This document shows, in pieces, positions 31,915-40,583 of a stretch of DNA of 49,351 nucleotides (its first letter is position 1; each line of letters begins with the position of its first letter). The notes under the pieces were generated by a model, which was given only the letters and a program-made list of their open reading frames with translations, did no database searches and was not told where the DNA came from. A program made the translations under genes and the position numbers. Source of the DNA: Phycisphaerales bacterium (GTDB lineage Bacteria > Planctomycetota > Phycisphaerae > Phycisphaerales > SM1A02); NCBI GenBank assembly GCA_009691705.1, contig SIAR01000017.1, positions 1-49,351 on the forward strand, in the 5' to 3' direction.

Positions 31915-33545
31915 TAGTGACGCGCCATTCTGCGTCCGACGCCCAGCGCCAGTATGAGCAGTATCACATTGCCCGTCCACATCACCGCTGCGCCGACTCC
32001 GAGTTGATATCCACGAATCATCGACTGGCCCGAGGCGATAAGTAGCACGTTCGCAATCGCCGGCAGAAACGCAAGCAAGTAAATCGTTAGTGGCAGACTG
32101 TGACGACGCCAGATCGCCAGCACGGCGCCAAGCATCAAGACAAGCGCGACACTCACCGGTTGCGCAAATCGCATCCAGACGTGAGACATCGCCTCATACC
32201 AGGTGTCAGACATCGCGTGACTCACCGCCGCGAGCGAGTCATTCGCTTGGCGGGCGTAGGCGTTGAGAGGCGGCGCGGTTTGCGCGCCGATTCGCTTGGC
32301 ATCGGCAATCAATGTCTCATCCACGTTTCGGGCCTGGACACCTGCGACTGAGAGTCCAACCACGCGCGAGGGCCAGCGCACGATGCGCGCATCGGGCGTG
32401 CGCAGATCGCGCGCCTTGGCATCGCTCAGCACGAGATCAAGGCGATCCGGCGCGGTCGATCCCTGTGCTCCTGCGGTGCCCGTCAGTATCCCAGCCGTTG
32501 TCGACACCTCGCGAATCGCCACTCCGCCCTCGCGCTCTTCGACGGTGAATCGCTTGGCTGGAGGTCGCGGCACGAGGCCACTGCCGCCGAGCATCGCATC
32601 GCGCACGATGTAGGAACGGTTCGCCTCTTCACTGACCAGTTCAGCCGTTCCGGAGGCGGCGATTTGCTGTGCAACAATGTCGATCAGAAGCGCGGGACCA
32701 ATCGCCTTGCGAAGTCGCTCGCGCGATTCTGTCACGACCGCCCCCTTAGAAGAATCACTGGTCAATGCGATGAGCTCAGTCCACGGCAGATACTTTGGAC
32801 TCCGCTCCCAGTGGCGATCGATGAGTGTTGGCATCGGCTCGGCGAGTGGCATGTATGCAACGGTCGCATCGCCTGGGCGCAAGACCGTTGCGTCGCGAAA
32901 TGCAACCTTTACGATCAGATCGCTGCCATCTGCGTAGAGGTCGGCCGACCCACTGCGCGCCACGAATTCAGTCTGCAAGCGACCCGATCCATCGACTTCG
33001 ATTGCTGCAACTCCTTCGAGTCGAATGCGCTGCATCGCGGCACTGGGACTTTCATCGAGCGAAATGCGGTCGGCGTAGATCAGAAAATTCCCGGCCCGAA
33101 ATGACTCGCCTGAGCGGATCGTGCTCACAAAGACTTGCGCGGCGTCGTTGGTGATGACATCGCTCATCAATCCCCAGAAGCGCGGAATCGCCGTCTGCAC
33201 GAGAAAGAACATCAACACCGTGAGGAGCACGCCCAGAATTGCGTGTGGCAAGAGGATGATCTTGTACGAGAGTCCGCTGACTGACATCGCCTGAATCTCA
33301 TTGTCGGATGCGAAGCGGTGGGTCACAATTGTGGCGGCAAATCCAGCCGAAAATGGCAGCGCGTATTGCAACATCGGCACCATTGCCAAGATGATGTACT
33401 TCAAGATTCCACCAGGACCAAGCAAGTTGCCAGTGAGTGGTTTGATCACCGCTCCAAACGCGACGACCACCACGATGATTGTCGTGGTGAGCAGAAGAAC
33501 CTTGGTGAGTTCAGCGAGTTGGTGGCGCGTCAGAATCCAGGGCAT
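31914..33545 (-). CDS. lptF: LPS export permease LptF-like (YjgP/YjgQ family), enlarged periplasmic part
   Basis: A 543-residue protein, longer than the usual 350-400. It begins MPWILTRHQLAELTKVLLLT and has helices IIVVVVAFGAVI, YIILAMVPMLQYALPF and IILLPHAILGVLLTVLMFFL, as in the family. Three helices close the protein (VALVLMLGAVLAIW, IYLLAFLPAIANVLLIA, GAAVMWTGNVILLILAL). The middle 330 residues should be the periplasmic beta domain plus inserted material (SAPDRLDL-like segments near residue 400). The ATG at 33545 lies 16 bases after the regulator gene's stop, so regulator, lptF and lptG are probably co-transcribed. The longer frame to 33863 would overlap the regulator and is rejected. Confidence 0.83.
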   Translation of the reverse strand: MPWILTRHQLAELTKVLLLTTTIIVVVVAFGAVIKPLTGNLLGPGGILKYIILAMVPMLQYALPFSAGFAATIVTHRFASDNEIQAMSVSGLSYKIILLPHAILGVLLTVLMFFLVQTAIPRFWGLMSDVITNDAAQVFVSTIRSGESFRAGNFLIYADRISLDESPSAAMQRIRLEGVAAIEVDGSGRLQTEFVARSGSADLYADGSDLIVKVAFRDATVLRPGDATVAYMPLAEPMPTLIDRHWERSPKYLPWTELIALTSDSSKGAVVTESRERLRKAIGPALLIDIVAQQIAASGTAELVSEEANRSYIVRDAMLGGSGLVPRPPAKRFTVEEREGGVAIREVSTTAGILTGTAGAQGSTAPDRLDLVLSDAKARDLRTPDARIVRWPSRVVGLSVAGVQARNVDETLIADAKRIGAQTAPPLNAYARQANDSLAAVSHAMSDTWYEAMSHVWMRFAQPVSVALVLMLGAVLAIWRRHSLPLTIYLLAFLPAIANVLLIASGQSMIRGYQLGVGAAVMWTGNVILLILALGVGRRMARH

Positions 33546-33561
33546 TGGCGGCAGGAGTGCG

Positions 33562-34950
33562 CTAGCGCAGTCCATACTCCTTGAGCTTGCGGTAGAGCGT
33601 GCGCTCTCCGATGCCGAGCATCTGCGCAGCGCGTTCGCGGTTGCCCTCTGCCATGGCGAGCGTCTGGCGAATCGCCTCTTTCTCAAGTCTGTCGAGTCCG
33701 AAACCGGCAAGGCTGCCAAGCCCTGGCGCGGAATCATCTCCATCGCGCGTGTGTATCTCGACAGGAACACTGTTGAGGTCGAGCACATTGCCGCGCGTTG
33801 CCACGAGCATGCGGTGCACGACATTGACGAGTTCTCGCACGTTTCCTGGCCAATCGAATGCAATCAGCCGCATCATCACTGGCTCGCTGATCGTTGGCAT
33901 CGGCCGACCAAGTTCCTTAGCGAACTGCCCCGCGGCGTGACGCGCCAAGAGCGGAATGTCATCGCGTCGGTCACGCAGTGGCGGAATGTGAATCTCAGCG
34001 CCGCGCAGTCGATAAAAGAGATCTTCGCGAAACTGTCCCACCTTGATCATCGCGCGCAGGTCGCGGTTGGTCGCCGAGATGAATCGCACGTCGGTCTTGC
34101 GTGATTCGTTGGTGCCGAGGCGAACGATCTCGCCCTTCTCAAGCACGCGCAACAACTTGGGCTGCATCGAGAGCGGCGTATCGCCAATCTCATCGAGAAA
34201 GACGCTGCCGCGGTCGCCATACTCAAATATTCCTTCCCGGTCCTTGTCGGCTCCGGTGTAGGCGCCGCGCACGTGGCCAAAGAGTTGGTCTTCAAGCAGG
34301 CTCTCGGCCTGCCCTGCGGCGTTGAATGGCACGAACCGCCGCGCCCGCCGCTTGGAATGTTGGTGGATTGCATGCGCCACAAGCTCTTTGCCTGTGCCGC
34401 TTTCACCGGTAATTAGTACGGGCAGATTGCTGGCAGCCACCTGCCGAATTGCGTCGATGACTCCCCGAATTGCGGCTGATTCTCCGATGATTCCCTCGAA
34501 TCCGTACGCCGCATCGACCTGTCCCTGCAGGCTCTCGTTCTGATGGCGCAGCAGCACTGATTCTGCAGCACGCAGCACAAGATTGCGAAAGACCACGAGA
34601 TCGAGGGGTTTGACGATGAAGTCGTAGGCACCTCCGCGCAGCGCCTCTTTGGCCGTTGGAATATCGCCGTGCGCCGTCACCATGATCGTCGCAGCGGTCG
34701 GCTGCAACGCGCCAACAAGTTCGAGCACTTCCATCCCAGAACGAGCAGTTTCCATCACCAGATCGGTCACAACGACATCGAACTTGCCCATGCGCAACTC
34801 TTCTTCGGCACTCACCCGTCCATTGACGATCGTGCAGATATGACCGGGTTTTCGAAGCGCTTCGGCCATCGTTTCGGCATGGTCTCGCTCGTCATCGACG
34901 ATGAGTACCTGTGCGCGGACGTCGTCCTTGGCGTCTGCCTTGCTTGCCAT
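33562..34950 (-). CDS. NtrC-family sigma-54-dependent response regulator
   Basis: A 462-residue regulator. The receiver domain (about 15-130) holds the phosphorylated Asp63 in VVVTDLVM. The AAA+ domain has Walker A GESGTGKE (182-189), the sigma-54 loop GAYTGA (229-234, Tyr for the usual Phe), Walker B VFLDEIGD, and the sensor ATNRDLRAMI. A Fis-type helix-turn-helix closes the protein (IRQTLAMAEGNRERAAQMLG, IGERTLYRKLKEYGL). It should activate sigma-54 promoters when phosphorylated. The ATG at 34950 is chosen; the frame to 35172 would run into murC on the other strand. No sensor kinase is in the window. Position upstream of lptF-lptG suggests it could respond to envelope state, an inference. 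Confidence 0.92.
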   Translation of the reverse strand: MASKADAKDDVRAQVLIVDDERDHAETMAEALRKPGHICTIVNGRVSAEEELRMGKFDVVVTDLVMETARSGMEVLELVGALQPTAATIMVTAHGDIPTAKEALRGGAYDFIVKPLDLVVFRNLVLRAAESVLLRHQNESLQGQVDAAYGFEGIIGESAAIRGVIDAIRQVAASNLPVLITGESGTGKELVAHAIHQHSKRRARRFVPFNAAGQAESLLEDQLFGHVRGAYTGADKDREGIFEYGDRGSVFLDEIGDTPLSMQPKLLRVLEKGEIVRLGTNESRKTDVRFISATNRDLRAMIKVGQFREDLFYRLRGAEIHIPPLRDRRDDIPLLARHAAGQFAKELGRPMPTISEPVMMRLIAFDWPGNVRELVNVVHRMLVATRGNVLDLNSVPVEIHTRDGDDSAPGLGSLAGFGLDRLEKEAIRQTLAMAEGNRERAAQMLGIGERTLYRKLKEYGLR

Positions 34951-35013
34951 GCGCGTAGTGTACGGATCAGCCACATTGGGCGCAGCAGTGCGGCGAGTCG
35001 CGTTGCTAGCGCT

Positions 35014-35049
35014 ACGACGAATTACAGAACGAATTTCACGACGAATCAC
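35014..35049. repeat. Three imperfect 12-bp direct repeats between divergent regulator and murC
   Basis: ACGACGAATTAC, AGAACGAATTTC and ACGACGAATCAC follow each other without gaps (35014-35049). They lie in the 148-base region between the regulator gene (minus, starting 34950) and murC (plus, starting 35099). They could be a phased protein-binding site (operator or enhancer). The region would encode RRITERISRRIT if read as protein, but no real gene is believed to cover it. Confidence 0.5.
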
Positions 35050-35098
35050 CCCCGATTCCCAAGGCGCACACGGCTTTGTGCCGATACGATTATTCACT

Positions 35099-36574
35099 AT
35101 GAATGCACGCAAGGATGCGGCAATCTGTTCTGGTCGCACGATCCATTTCGTTGGAATTGGTGGATGCGGCATGAGCGGACTCGCCCAAATGTTGAAGACC
35201 CGTGGGGCAACCGTTTCGGGAACCGATCAATCCGCGAGTGAGATCACAGAAGCCCTCGTTTCTGCTGGAATATCGCTCTCAATTGGCCCCTCCCCCAAGC
35301 GCGTCAAGCCCCCGGTCGACCTCGTGGTTTACTCCGCCGCCGTCGCGCTTGACCATTCAGAATTGGTTCGAGCGAAGGCGCAGGGCATCGAAACCATGAC
35401 CTATGCACAGGCGCTGGGGTGGGCTCAGTCTGGGCGCACCGCCGTCTCGATTGCGGGGACGCATGGCAAGAGCACCACGACCGCGCTTCTCGCCCATGTC
35501 CTCATCGAAGCTGGCCTCGATCCATCAGTGATCGTCGGAGCGCACGTGCCGCAACTCGGTGGCGGAACTCGCACCGGCAGTGAAGAGATTCCGCAGGGAT
35601 CGCTCGCCGGTTCTCCTGGAATATTCGTCGCCGAGGCGTGCGAGTTCAACCGGTCGTTTCACTCGCACCAGCCGACCATCGCCTTGATCAACAACGTAGA
35701 AGAGGATCACCTCGATGTGTATGGATCGCTTGACGAGATCGTGAAGTCGTTTCGCGTTTTTGCTGGCAATCTTCCCGAGGCAGGCGAGGGCGGACGGTTG
35801 CTCATCGCCCACGAGGGTGCCCATCGCCGCGCCGTCGCGAGCGGGTTGGCCTGTGCCGTGAGCACATTTGGATGGTCCCCCACCGCCGAGTATCACGTCG
35901 ACTACGAGCCCACTACGACTGCCACAACCGTCTGGCACAACGGACGGGAAATGTTCGCTTGGACTGGTCGCCTGTGCGGCGAACACAACGCGCTCAATGG
36001 CGCTGCCGCAGGAATTCTCGCCTCGTGGCTCGGCGCAGATCTCGAAGCGATCTCGCAAGGGCTTGCCTCGTTCACCGGCGTCGATCGCCGGATGCAGTTT
36101 CTGGGCGAGTGCACGGCGCGCAACGGGGCACGCGTTCGAGTCTTTGATGACTATGGGCACCATCCAACGGAATGCGAGAAGACGCTCACGGCGTTGCGCA
36201 CGGCGGAGAATCCAAAGCGCATCATTTGCGTCTTTCAGCCCCATCAACATAGTCGCACCCGCTTCTTGCTCGAGCAGTTTGCGCAGTCTTTCGCCCGCGC
36301 TGATCTCGTGATCGTTCCACCGATCTATTTCGTGCGCGACAGCGAAGTCGAACGCACGCTTGTTTCATCGGCAGACCTCGTCTCGCGCCTCAATGCCCGC
36401 GGCACACGGGCGCGGGCGATTGATGAGTTCAGTGAGATTTCTGATTACTTGCATCAGACCGCAGAGGATGGCGATCTCATCGTCGTAATGGGCGCTGGTC
36501 CGGTCTGGGCAATCGGACATGAGTTCGTCAAGAGTGGTCACGCGAGCAAAGTCGTGAACGCCAGCGCTGCCTAA
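35099..36574 (+). CDS. murC: UDP-N-acetylmuramate-L-alanine ligase
   Basis: A 491-residue cytosolic ATP-dependent ligase that adds L-Ala to UDP-MurNAc, the first amino acid of the peptidoglycan stem. Seen: IHFVGIGGCGMSGLAQML (UDP-MurNAc-binding Rossmann start), the ATP loop GTHGKSTTTALLAHVL, the EACEFNRSF and NNVEEDHLDVYG metal-binding segments, the GEHNALNGAAA motif, VFDDYGHHPTE and FQPHQHSRTRFL. All are classic Mur ligase elements in order. The ATG at 35099 is chosen because the longer frame back to 34901 enters the divergent regulator gene. Four bases separate it from murB. Confidence 0.95.
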   Translation: MNARKDAAICSGRTIHFVGIGGCGMSGLAQMLKTRGATVSGTDQSASEITEALVSAGISLSIGPSPKRVKPPVDLVVYSAAVALDHSELVRAKAQGIETMTYAQALGWAQSGRTAVSIAGTHGKSTTTALLAHVLIEAGLDPSVIVGAHVPQLGGGTRTGSEEIPQGSLAGSPGIFVAEACEFNRSFHSHQPTIALINNVEEDHLDVYGSLDEIVKSFRVFAGNLPEAGEGGRLLIAHEGAHRRAVASGLACAVSTFGWSPTAEYHVDYEPTTTATTVWHNGREMFAWTGRLCGEHNALNGAAAGILASWLGADLEAISQGLASFTGVDRRMQFLGECTARNGARVRVFDDYGHHPTECEKTLTALRTAENPKRIICVFQPHQHSRTRFLLEQFAQSFARADLVIVPPIYFVRDSEVERTLVSSADLVSRLNARGTRARAIDEFSEISDYLHQTAEDGDLIVVMGAGPVWAIGHEFVKSGHASKVVNASAA

Positions 36575-36578
36575 CGCC

Positions 36579-37532
36579 ATGCGCACGATGACCGCCGCGA
36601 CGCCGAGTCTTTGGAACGACCTTGATTTATCGGCAGAAATGAACGCGCCACTCGGGGCGCTGACGTGGTATCGCAGCGGCGGACGCGCAGAGGTGCTCGT
36701 GCATCCAAACACTGTCGATGCCCTGCAGAGCCTCTGCCAGCGCTGCCACGAGATGGGTATCGCCATGCGGGTGCTGGGTCTGGGCGCGAATCTGCTTGTC
36801 ACTGAATCAGGAGTTGATGGCGTAGTCGTGCGACTAAGTGCGCCGGCCTTCTGCGGTGCGAACTGGCTGATACGCGCCGACGGCGAGACGATTCGCGTGG
36901 GAGGCGGAGCGCAACTCATGCCGCTCACTGCAGAATCGGCGCGCCACGGATTTGAAGGACTCTCTGCGCTGGCGGGGATTCCAGCCTCAATCGGTGGCGC
37001 GATACGCATGAATGCAGGAGGCGCCTTTGGCGACACCGCAGCCATCGTGCATTCGATCGAGCACCTTTCGTTGGCCGGAGAGCGCACCACAATCGCTGCG
37101 GCAGCACTCGACTTTGGATACCGCCACTGCGCCCTGCCAGCTGGCATCGTGATCGCCGCGAATCTGGCGCTGACGCAGGGCGATCCAGAAAAGATTCGCA
37201 AGCATCTCAAAGAAGTCTCGGCCTACAAGAAGAACACCCAACCGATGCGAGACAACTCGGCGGGATGCATGTTCAAGAATCCACTCGACCCCACGACTGG
37301 CCGCCGCGAAAGCGCCGGAAAACTCATCGATTTGGCTGGCATGAAAGGGATTGCGCTCGGCAGCGCTTACGTCAGTCCCGTGCATGGAAACTTCATCGCG
37401 CTGAAGAACGGCGGATGCGCGGATGACGTCCTCGCGCTCGCAACTGCTGTACAACTGCGAGTTCTCGAACACTCAGGCATTCGCCTTGAGCGAGAGGTCA
37501 TTGTTTGGTCTAAGAAAGGTGATGTGTCATGA
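36579..37532 (+). CDS. murB: UDP-N-acetylenolpyruvoylglucosamine reductase
   Basis: A 317-residue FAD-dependent reductase that makes UDP-MurNAc. It has LGALTWYRSGGRAEVLVHP (FAD-binding start), VLGLGANLLVTESGVDGVVV, the GLSALAGIPASIGGAIRMNAGGAFGD block, and the catalytic loop DNSAGCMFKNP. In that loop, the residue that is Ser in E. coli-type enzymes is Cys230; similar Cys forms occur in other MurB proteins as far as I recall. It closes with HGNFIALKNGGCADDVLAL. It lacks the extra loop of E. coli MurB (type II, shorter form). The stop overlaps the ddl start as ATGA, and the gene sits between murC and ddl. Confidence 0.94.
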   Translation: MRTMTAATPSLWNDLDLSAEMNAPLGALTWYRSGGRAEVLVHPNTVDALQSLCQRCHEMGIAMRVLGLGANLLVTESGVDGVVVRLSAPAFCGANWLIRADGETIRVGGGAQLMPLTAESARHGFEGLSALAGIPASIGGAIRMNAGGAFGDTAAIVHSIEHLSLAGERTTIAAAALDFGYRHCALPAGIVIAANLALTQGDPEKIRKHLKEVSAYKKNTQPMRDNSAGCMFKNPLDPTTGRRESAGKLIDLAGMKGIALGSAYVSPVHGNFIALKNGGCADDVLALATAVQLRVLEHSGIRLEREVIVWSKKGDVS

Positions 37533-38557
37533 GCGATGTGAACGTGCTTGTGTTGATGGGTGGCCCCGATGCTGAACGCGAGATCAGTTTGCGCTCGGGT
37601 GCGATGGTCGCTGCGGCACTGCGTGAAGCGGGCGGTTTTGTAGTACACGAACAGATCATTGATCGCCCCACCCTCGATGAGATTCGCGCTTTTCCTGGAG
37701 ATGTGATCTTTCCGGTTTTGCATGGCCCATTCGGTGAGGGTGGCGGATTGCAAGAACTGATGGAAATGGATGGCCGCCCGTACGTCGGTAGTCGTCCGCG
37801 CGCGGCACGCCTTGCGATGGACAAGTTGACTGCGAAACTCTTTGCGCGCACCGTTGGCATTAGAACTCCTCCAGCCCGCGTGCTAGTTGTCGGCGAGCCG
37901 TGCGACATCGAAGCGCCGGTGGTGATCAAGCCCATCGACGATGGTTCTAGTATCGGAGTTCGGCGCTGTTTCGACGCCGCGCAGTTTTCAGCAGCGCGTA
38001 CTGAACTTGAAGCGAAACACCCCCGATTGATGGCAGAAAAGATGATTACGGGTCGCGAGATCACCGTGGGCATTCTCGAACGGGAACTCCTGCCCACAAT
38101 CGAAATCATCTCGGCCAGCGAGTTCTACGACTTCGACGCCAAGTATGAAAGGGCCGACACGCAGTACATCCTGAATCCTGAGTTGCCCGCCGAAGTTGCC
38201 GCTGAGATCGCGCACGCATCGCGCACGATTTACGAACGACTCGGCTGCCGCGATCTTGCCCGCGTCGACTTCATGGTCGATGGCGATGGCGCTTGGTTTC
38301 TCGAGATCAACTCGATGCCTGGGATGACCGATCATTCGCTCGTACCCAAGGCCGCAGCGCATGCCGGGATCACTTTCTCGCAGATGTGCGCGCGACTAAC
38401 CCTGCGCTCGATCGCCCGCATGAAGGGATCGAATCGCGCCCATCACCCGCCGCACCGACCAATCGCTGCCAGCGAGACTTTCAATGCGGCCAGCAGCGAG
38501 AGCAGCAGCGTTGCCGTCATCGACGAGGCACCATCCGCGGATCCTGCCAATGACTGA
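37529..38557 (+). CDS. ddl: D-alanine-D-alanine ligase
   Basis: A 342-residue ATP-grasp ligase that makes the D-Ala-D-Ala end of the peptidoglycan precursor. It begins VLMGGPDAEREISLRSG and shows FPVLHGPFGEGGGLQELMEM, VVIKPIDDGSSIGVRR (ATP binding), AEKMITGREITVGILE, and the metal and substrate end FLEINSMPGMTDHSLVPKAA. The last 45 residues (after ARLTLRSIARMKGSN) are a Ser/Ala/His-rich tail not usual in Ddl. An AAGGTG ribosome site is upstream. It overlaps murB by four bases and the ftsQ-like gene by eight bases, so the whole block is one operon. Confidence 0.95.
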   Translation: MSDVNVLVLMGGPDAEREISLRSGAMVAAALREAGGFVVHEQIIDRPTLDEIRAFPGDVIFPVLHGPFGEGGGLQELMEMDGRPYVGSRPRAARLAMDKLTAKLFARTVGIRTPPARVLVVGEPCDIEAPVVIKPIDDGSSIGVRRCFDAAQFSAARTELEAKHPRLMAEKMITGREITVGILERELLPTIEIISASEFYDFDAKYERADTQYILNPELPAEVAAEIAHASRTIYERLGCRDLARVDFMVDGDGAWFLEINSMPGMTDHSLVPKAAAHAGITFSQMCARLTLRSIARMKGSNRAHHPPHRPIAASETFNAASSESSSVAVIDEAPSADPAND

Positions 38558-39353
38558 TCAGACTCGCGCAACTTCGATGTGGATTGGTGCAGGCCTTGGG
38601 TTACTCGCCGTGTCGACCTTCGTCTTTGGGTGGTCGATCCCTTCACTGCGAAAGCAAGCATTTTCTGCAGCGGGACAGCGCATCGAGGTCTCTTTTGTCG
38701 ACGCTCCGCAGTGGATGACCCCGGCCGATCTCGCCCCACTGCAAGATCTCGTGGCGCGTGAAGCGGGCTCTTGGGCGTACGACCGCGCGGGGCTCGGGCG
38801 GGCGCAAGTTGCCTTGATGGCCACGGGATGGTTCGAATCCGTTGGTCAAGTTCGGCGTGAGAGTTTGACAGCGCTCGAAGTCGAGGGCACCTTCGCCCAG
38901 CCAACTGCCGTTGTTGCTGACTCTGCGGGCGATCACCTGCTCGACAGCGAGTGCCGACTGCTGCCGCGCACATACGCAGCGGGCACGGCACCGAAGTTGC
39001 CACGCATCGTCGGCGCACGACTCTCTCGACCAACCCGTCCAGGACAACTCTGGACTGGTGCCGATCTCTATGCAGGCGTCGAACTCGCAAAACTCGTCGG
39101 CACCCAGCGCTGGCGTGCCCAGATTGCCGGGGTTGATGTGAGCGCATTTCAAGAACATCAGACCCTCACGCTGCTCACGAGCAATGGATGCCGAGTGAAG
39201 TGGGGTCGCGCCCTGGGCTCGGAGGCTTCAGCCGAGGTGCCCGCCGAACAGAAACTTCGCTACCTCGACCTCTTGCACAATCAGTATGGTCGCATCGACG
39301 GGGCTGGCCCCCAAGCCATCGACCTCAGTGTCGACTATGTCGCAAGCCATTGA
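38550..39353 (+). CDS. FtsQ/DivIB-like cell-division protein
   Basis: A 267-residue protein with a short cytosolic start, one membrane segment (about 10-30, SMWIGAGLGLLAVSTFVFGW) and a periplasmic part. The part includes ALMATGWFESVGQVRRES, then LTALEVEGTFAQPTAVVADS and HLLDSECRLLP, which resembles the POTRA-to-beta transition of FtsQ (E-R-x-P-V-A ... L-I-D). Sequence alone would be weak, but the place right after murC-murB-ddl is where FtsQ is found in dcw clusters. FtsQ bridges early and late division proteins. The ATG at 38550 overlaps ddl by eight bases; a longer frame would overlap more. No ftsA or ftsZ follows. Confidence is for the family, not function. Confidence 0.65.
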   Translation: MTDQTRATSMWIGAGLGLLAVSTFVFGWSIPSLRKQAFSAAGQRIEVSFVDAPQWMTPADLAPLQDLVAREAGSWAYDRAGLGRAQVALMATGWFESVGQVRRESLTALEVEGTFAQPTAVVADSAGDHLLDSECRLLPRTYAAGTAPKLPRIVGARLSRPTRPGQLWTGADLYAGVELAKLVGTQRWRAQIAGVDVSAFQEHQTLTLLTSNGCRVKWGRALGSEASAEVPAEQKLRYLDLLHNQYGRIDGAGPQAIDLSVDYVASH

Positions 39354-40038
39354 TCCACCGCGCGGGCTCGTGATTGCGGCTGGTCTGTGGATTCTGCTGG
39401 CCCTCTTTCTCGCGCTTGGCACAACGCTTCCACTTCAAGTCACTCCAGCGTCACTTGCTCCCGCTGTGCGCGTCACGATCGTGACCTGCTTGGTGGGAGG
39501 GCTGATTGCGTGGCCACTCGTTCGTCTCTCGCAAGTCACGGCAGTTCCTGGGGTGCTGCGACCGCTCATTGATGCCGCCACCCTCGCCTGCCTATTGCAA
39601 CTCGTCATCTGGCCGCTGCGACTTGCAACGCCGTGGACGATCGAACGCACTGTGCTCATCGACCTCTGCGCGCTCTCGAGTTTGGTTGCCGTTGCAGGAG
39701 TGGTCGCCGCGGGATGCTGTTGGTCACGTTCGAGTGTGCGCGCCGTCGCCATGGTGCTCTGTCTGGTTATCGCAGGTGGAATTCGCTGGCCGCTCGCTGC
39801 GGCTGGTGTCGATGACTTTGCGTTGACCTCGCCATTCATTGGCGCCTGCGCAACCATCCTTGAATTGACTGATGCAACGGCATCGATGCCAGACTCTGCC
39901 GTCTGGAATCACGCCCGTATTGCCGCGGCTTTCAGCAGTGCGATCGGTGGCGTCGGATTTTTCAGCGCCGCGCTGCTCGGCGCTGCTCGGGGCCGAAGAC
40001 CACGCGGTGGGGTTGCGACTCCGCGCCGAGTGATATAG
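39337..40038 (+). CDS. Hypothetical multi-spanning membrane protein
   Basis: A 233-residue protein with about six hydrophobic segments: LVIAAGLWILLALFLAL, VTIVTCLVGGLIAWPLV, TLACLLQLVIWPL, LIDLCALSSLVAVAGVVAAG, AVAMVLCLVIAGGI, and AIGGVGFFSAALLG. The tail is basic (RGRRPRGGVATPRR). The ATG at 39337 overlaps the ftsQ-like gene by 17 bases, consistent with co-translation. I recognise no family. A 10-bp duplication CGCTGCTCGG (39971-39980, 39981-39990) is near its end. Its place in the peptidoglycan/division operon hints at an envelope role, no more. Confidence 0.72.
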   Translation: MSQAIDPPRGLVIAAGLWILLALFLALGTTLPLQVTPASLAPAVRVTIVTCLVGGLIAWPLVRLSQVTAVPGVLRPLIDAATLACLLQLVIWPLRLATPWTIERTVLIDLCALSSLVAVAGVVAAGCCWSRSSVRAVAMVLCLVIAGGIRWPLAAAGVDDFALTSPFIGACATILELTDATASMPDSAVWNHARIAAAFSSAIGGVGFFSAALLGAARGRRPRGGVATPRRVI

Positions 40039-40061
40039 CGTTTCGTTGGGTTTACCAATCT

Positions 40062-40538
40062 ATGGAATTTGTTACACGTGAAGACAAAGACAAACTTGCG
40101 CGGCTACTCATTGAGTTGCACGCGCTCGATCGCGTCTTGACCGAACGCATCGCGGAGGCGCGCGGCCATGGCGACTTGCGTGAAAACTCGGACTACCACG
40201 CGGCGCGTGAAGACAAGTCGATGAATAACCTGCGCATTCGAGAACTCGAAGTGCGGATCGCAACGGTGCAGGTGATTCAGAAAGATGAGTTGCCAAAGGA
40301 CATGGTTTTTCTCGGTGCAATCGTGCGCATCAAGGATGAGGCCACTGGAAAGGTCGAGACCTACAGAATCGTCAGCAGCCTCGCCGAGAGCGATGCAGAT
40401 TGCCCGTCATCCCACCGCGAGGTCACGAGCACCAGTCCAATCGGCGAATCGCTGATGAAGGCGCGCGTCGGCGAAACCGTTCGAGTAAATCTTCCCCGCG
40501 GCGAGCGGCGCTTGACGGTGGTCGAAATCATTGCGTGA
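40062..40538 (+). CDS. greA: Transcription elongation factor GreA/GreB
   Basis: A 158-residue factor that binds the RNA polymerase secondary channel and triggers cleavage of backtracked RNA. The coiled-coil tip is GDLRENSDYHAAREDKS, with the acidic Asp/Glu pair that holds magnesium. The coil has LARLLIELHALDRVLTERI before the tip and IRELEVRIATVQVI after. The C-terminal FKBP-like domain shows FLGAIVRIKDEATGKVETYRI, STSPIGESLMKARVGETV and VEII. GreA and GreB cannot be told apart firmly; length is typical of both. It follows the membrane protein by 23 bases. Confidence 0.92.
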   Translation: MEFVTREDKDKLARLLIELHALDRVLTERIAEARGHGDLRENSDYHAAREDKSMNNLRIRELEVRIATVQVIQKDELPKDMVFLGAIVRIKDEATGKVETYRIVSSLAESDADCPSSHREVTSTSPIGESLMKARVGETVRVNLPRGERRLTVVEIIA

Positions 40539-40583
40539 GCACCGCCCACCGGCGCCGCAGGCCAGTTCGACTCTGGGAACCCG

